Shown one piece after another: positions 5,362 to 5,986 of a DNA stretch of 5,986 bases. Within the stretch, counting starts at the first letter, position 1, and the number at the start of each line of letters is the position of its first letter. Made by a program: the position numbers and the translations under genes. The notes beneath the pieces were generated by a model. It was given only the letters and a program-made list of their open reading frames with translations, did no database searches and was not told the DNA's origin. Source of the DNA: a bacterium (lineage in GTDB: Bacteria; Verrucomicrobiota; Verrucomicrobiia; Limisphaerales; J093). The DNA lies in the NCBI GenBank assembly GCA_021784265.1, contig JAJXTA010000206.1:1-5986 (forward strand), in the 5' to 3' direction.

Positions 5362-5986
5362 TTACCCGCCCAGCTCCCGTTTGACGCGGGCCAGATTGCG
5401 CAGGTCAGCGCCGAAGGGGCTGAGCACGGCCAACGCCCGGGAGGCGGGGTGTTTGCCCGGCACCCGCTGGGCGAAGCCGGCCAGTGTCCCGCTGGGGCCG
5501 GCGTCCACATAAACCCACGGGGCGCCCTCGGCTTCCAGGCCCTGGATCGTCTTCGCAAACCGCACCGGGGCGCGCCAGACCTGCCAGCAGTATTCGGGGG
5601 TGAACTCGGCGGCGGTCAGGGTCTTCCCGGCCATGCACGAGACCACCGGCAGGCGTGGCGTGGCCGCTTTCAACCCCTGCGCCATCGCCCGCAACGGGTC
5701 CCGGATTGGGTCCAGCATCGGCGAGTGAAACCCATGCTGGATCGGCAGCACCTGACAGACAACATCCTGCGCGCGGAGCAGCGTTTGGGCGCGCAACAGG
5801 TCCGGTCGGCGTCCCGCGACCACGAAGTGGCCGGGGTAATTCGTGCAGGCGACGGTCGTTCCGGCGAACACCTCCGGCCGCTCCGCCGGCAGCGTGGGGG
5901 AGGCCAGGACCGCCAGCATCCCGGCCGCCGGCGTGCCGTCCTCGACCAGGGCCGCCGTTTGGATCACAAATCGCAGCGCGGCTTCG
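5362..5986 (-). CDS. Malonyl-type acyltransferase (AT) domain protein, 5' end cut by window edge
   Basis: 207 complete codons are visible before TAA at 5362-5364; the frame stays open through the right edge, so an internal GTG at 5967 is not the true start. The fragment matches the second half of the FabD/polyketide-synthase acyltransferase fold (PF00698): the helix before GMLAVLAS (22-29), CTNYPGHFVVAG (47-58), HGFHSPMLDP (84-93) with the predicted catalytic His87, and VDAGPSGTLAGF near the end (all numbered from the first complete codon). The nucleophile motif GHSxG must lie beyond the edge. HGFH resembles the HAFH signature of malonyl-specific ATs and not the YASH of methylmalonyl ATs, so malonyl-CoA is the inferred substrate. 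The protein ends about 40 residues after the last AT motif, so this is either a stand-alone AT or the C-terminal domain of a larger synthase. It forms an operon with the phosphopantetheinyl transferase gene. Confidence 0.85.
   Translation of the reverse strand, partial: EAALRFVIQTAALVEDGTPAAGMLAVLASPTLPAERPEVFAGTTVACTNYPGHFVVAGRRPDLLRAQTLLRAQDVVCQVLPIQHGFHSPMLDPIRDPLRAMAQGLKAATPRLPVVSCMAGKTLTAAEFTPEYCWQVWRAPVRFAKTIQGLEAEGAPWVYVDAGPSGTLAGFAQRVPGKHPASRALAVLSPFGADLRNLARVKRELGG

Overview
The window is GC-rich DNA (roughly two thirds G+C). It looks like a chromosomal fragment of a Verrucomicrobiota bacterium, with Planctomycetota as the less likely alternative. The best support is the large secreted glycosidase: it has a modular layout and ends in a roughly 80-residue beta module of the 'VSW.TVAGK.Y.VE.S.DL..W ... 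ERFYRV' type, which I associate with secreted verrucomicrobial proteins. The taxonomic call is inference from protein style only.

Left part (1-1508): a gene on the minus strand runs off the left edge. It encodes a secreted sialidase-like beta-propeller with a textbook Asp-box (1-773). It is followed by a 735-base divergent intergenic region (774-1508) in which I find no convincing gene. That region carries several small dyads and, at 1382-1410, a good sigma70-type promoter (TTGACG, 17-base spacer, CATATT) pointing toward the next gene. The promoter falls directly on a GTG that would otherwise start the longest reading frame, so the real start is placed at the ATG at 1509.

Centre (1509-3935): a complete 808-residue secreted multidomain protein. 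In order it has a signal peptide, a carbohydrate-binding-like beta-sandwich, a fibronectin type III domain, an (alpha/alpha)6 catalytic domain of the 'putative glucoamylase' family (PF10091/COG5368, the fold of GH144 endo-beta-1,2-glucanases), and the C-terminal beta module. Together with the divergent sialidase-like protein this suggests extracellular glycan processing. A small DUF2283 gene (4134-4343) follows on the same strand, preceded by a strong ribosome binding site and a 32-base hairpin or operator-like dyad.

Right part (4582-5986), minus strand and convergent with the above: an Sfp-type 4'-phosphopantetheinyl transferase lies directly downstream of an acyltransferase (AT) domain gene that runs off the right edge. 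The two are 9 bases apart, in the same reading frame, and almost certainly one operon. The AT carries the HxFH signature of malonyl-specific ATs. The pair looks like the tail of a polyketide or polyunsaturated-fatty-acid-type synthase locus lying to the right of the window: the AT loads malonyl extender units and the transferase activates the carrier proteins.

No mobile element, CRISPR array, tRNA or rRNA was seen. I did not find an unmistakably new system. The most interesting leads are the modular GH144-like enzyme with an unassigned N-terminal module, the Cys-x-Cys-Cys motif in the propeller protein, the dyad in front of DUF2283, and the single-stop, same-frame junction between the AT and the phosphopantetheinyl transferase.
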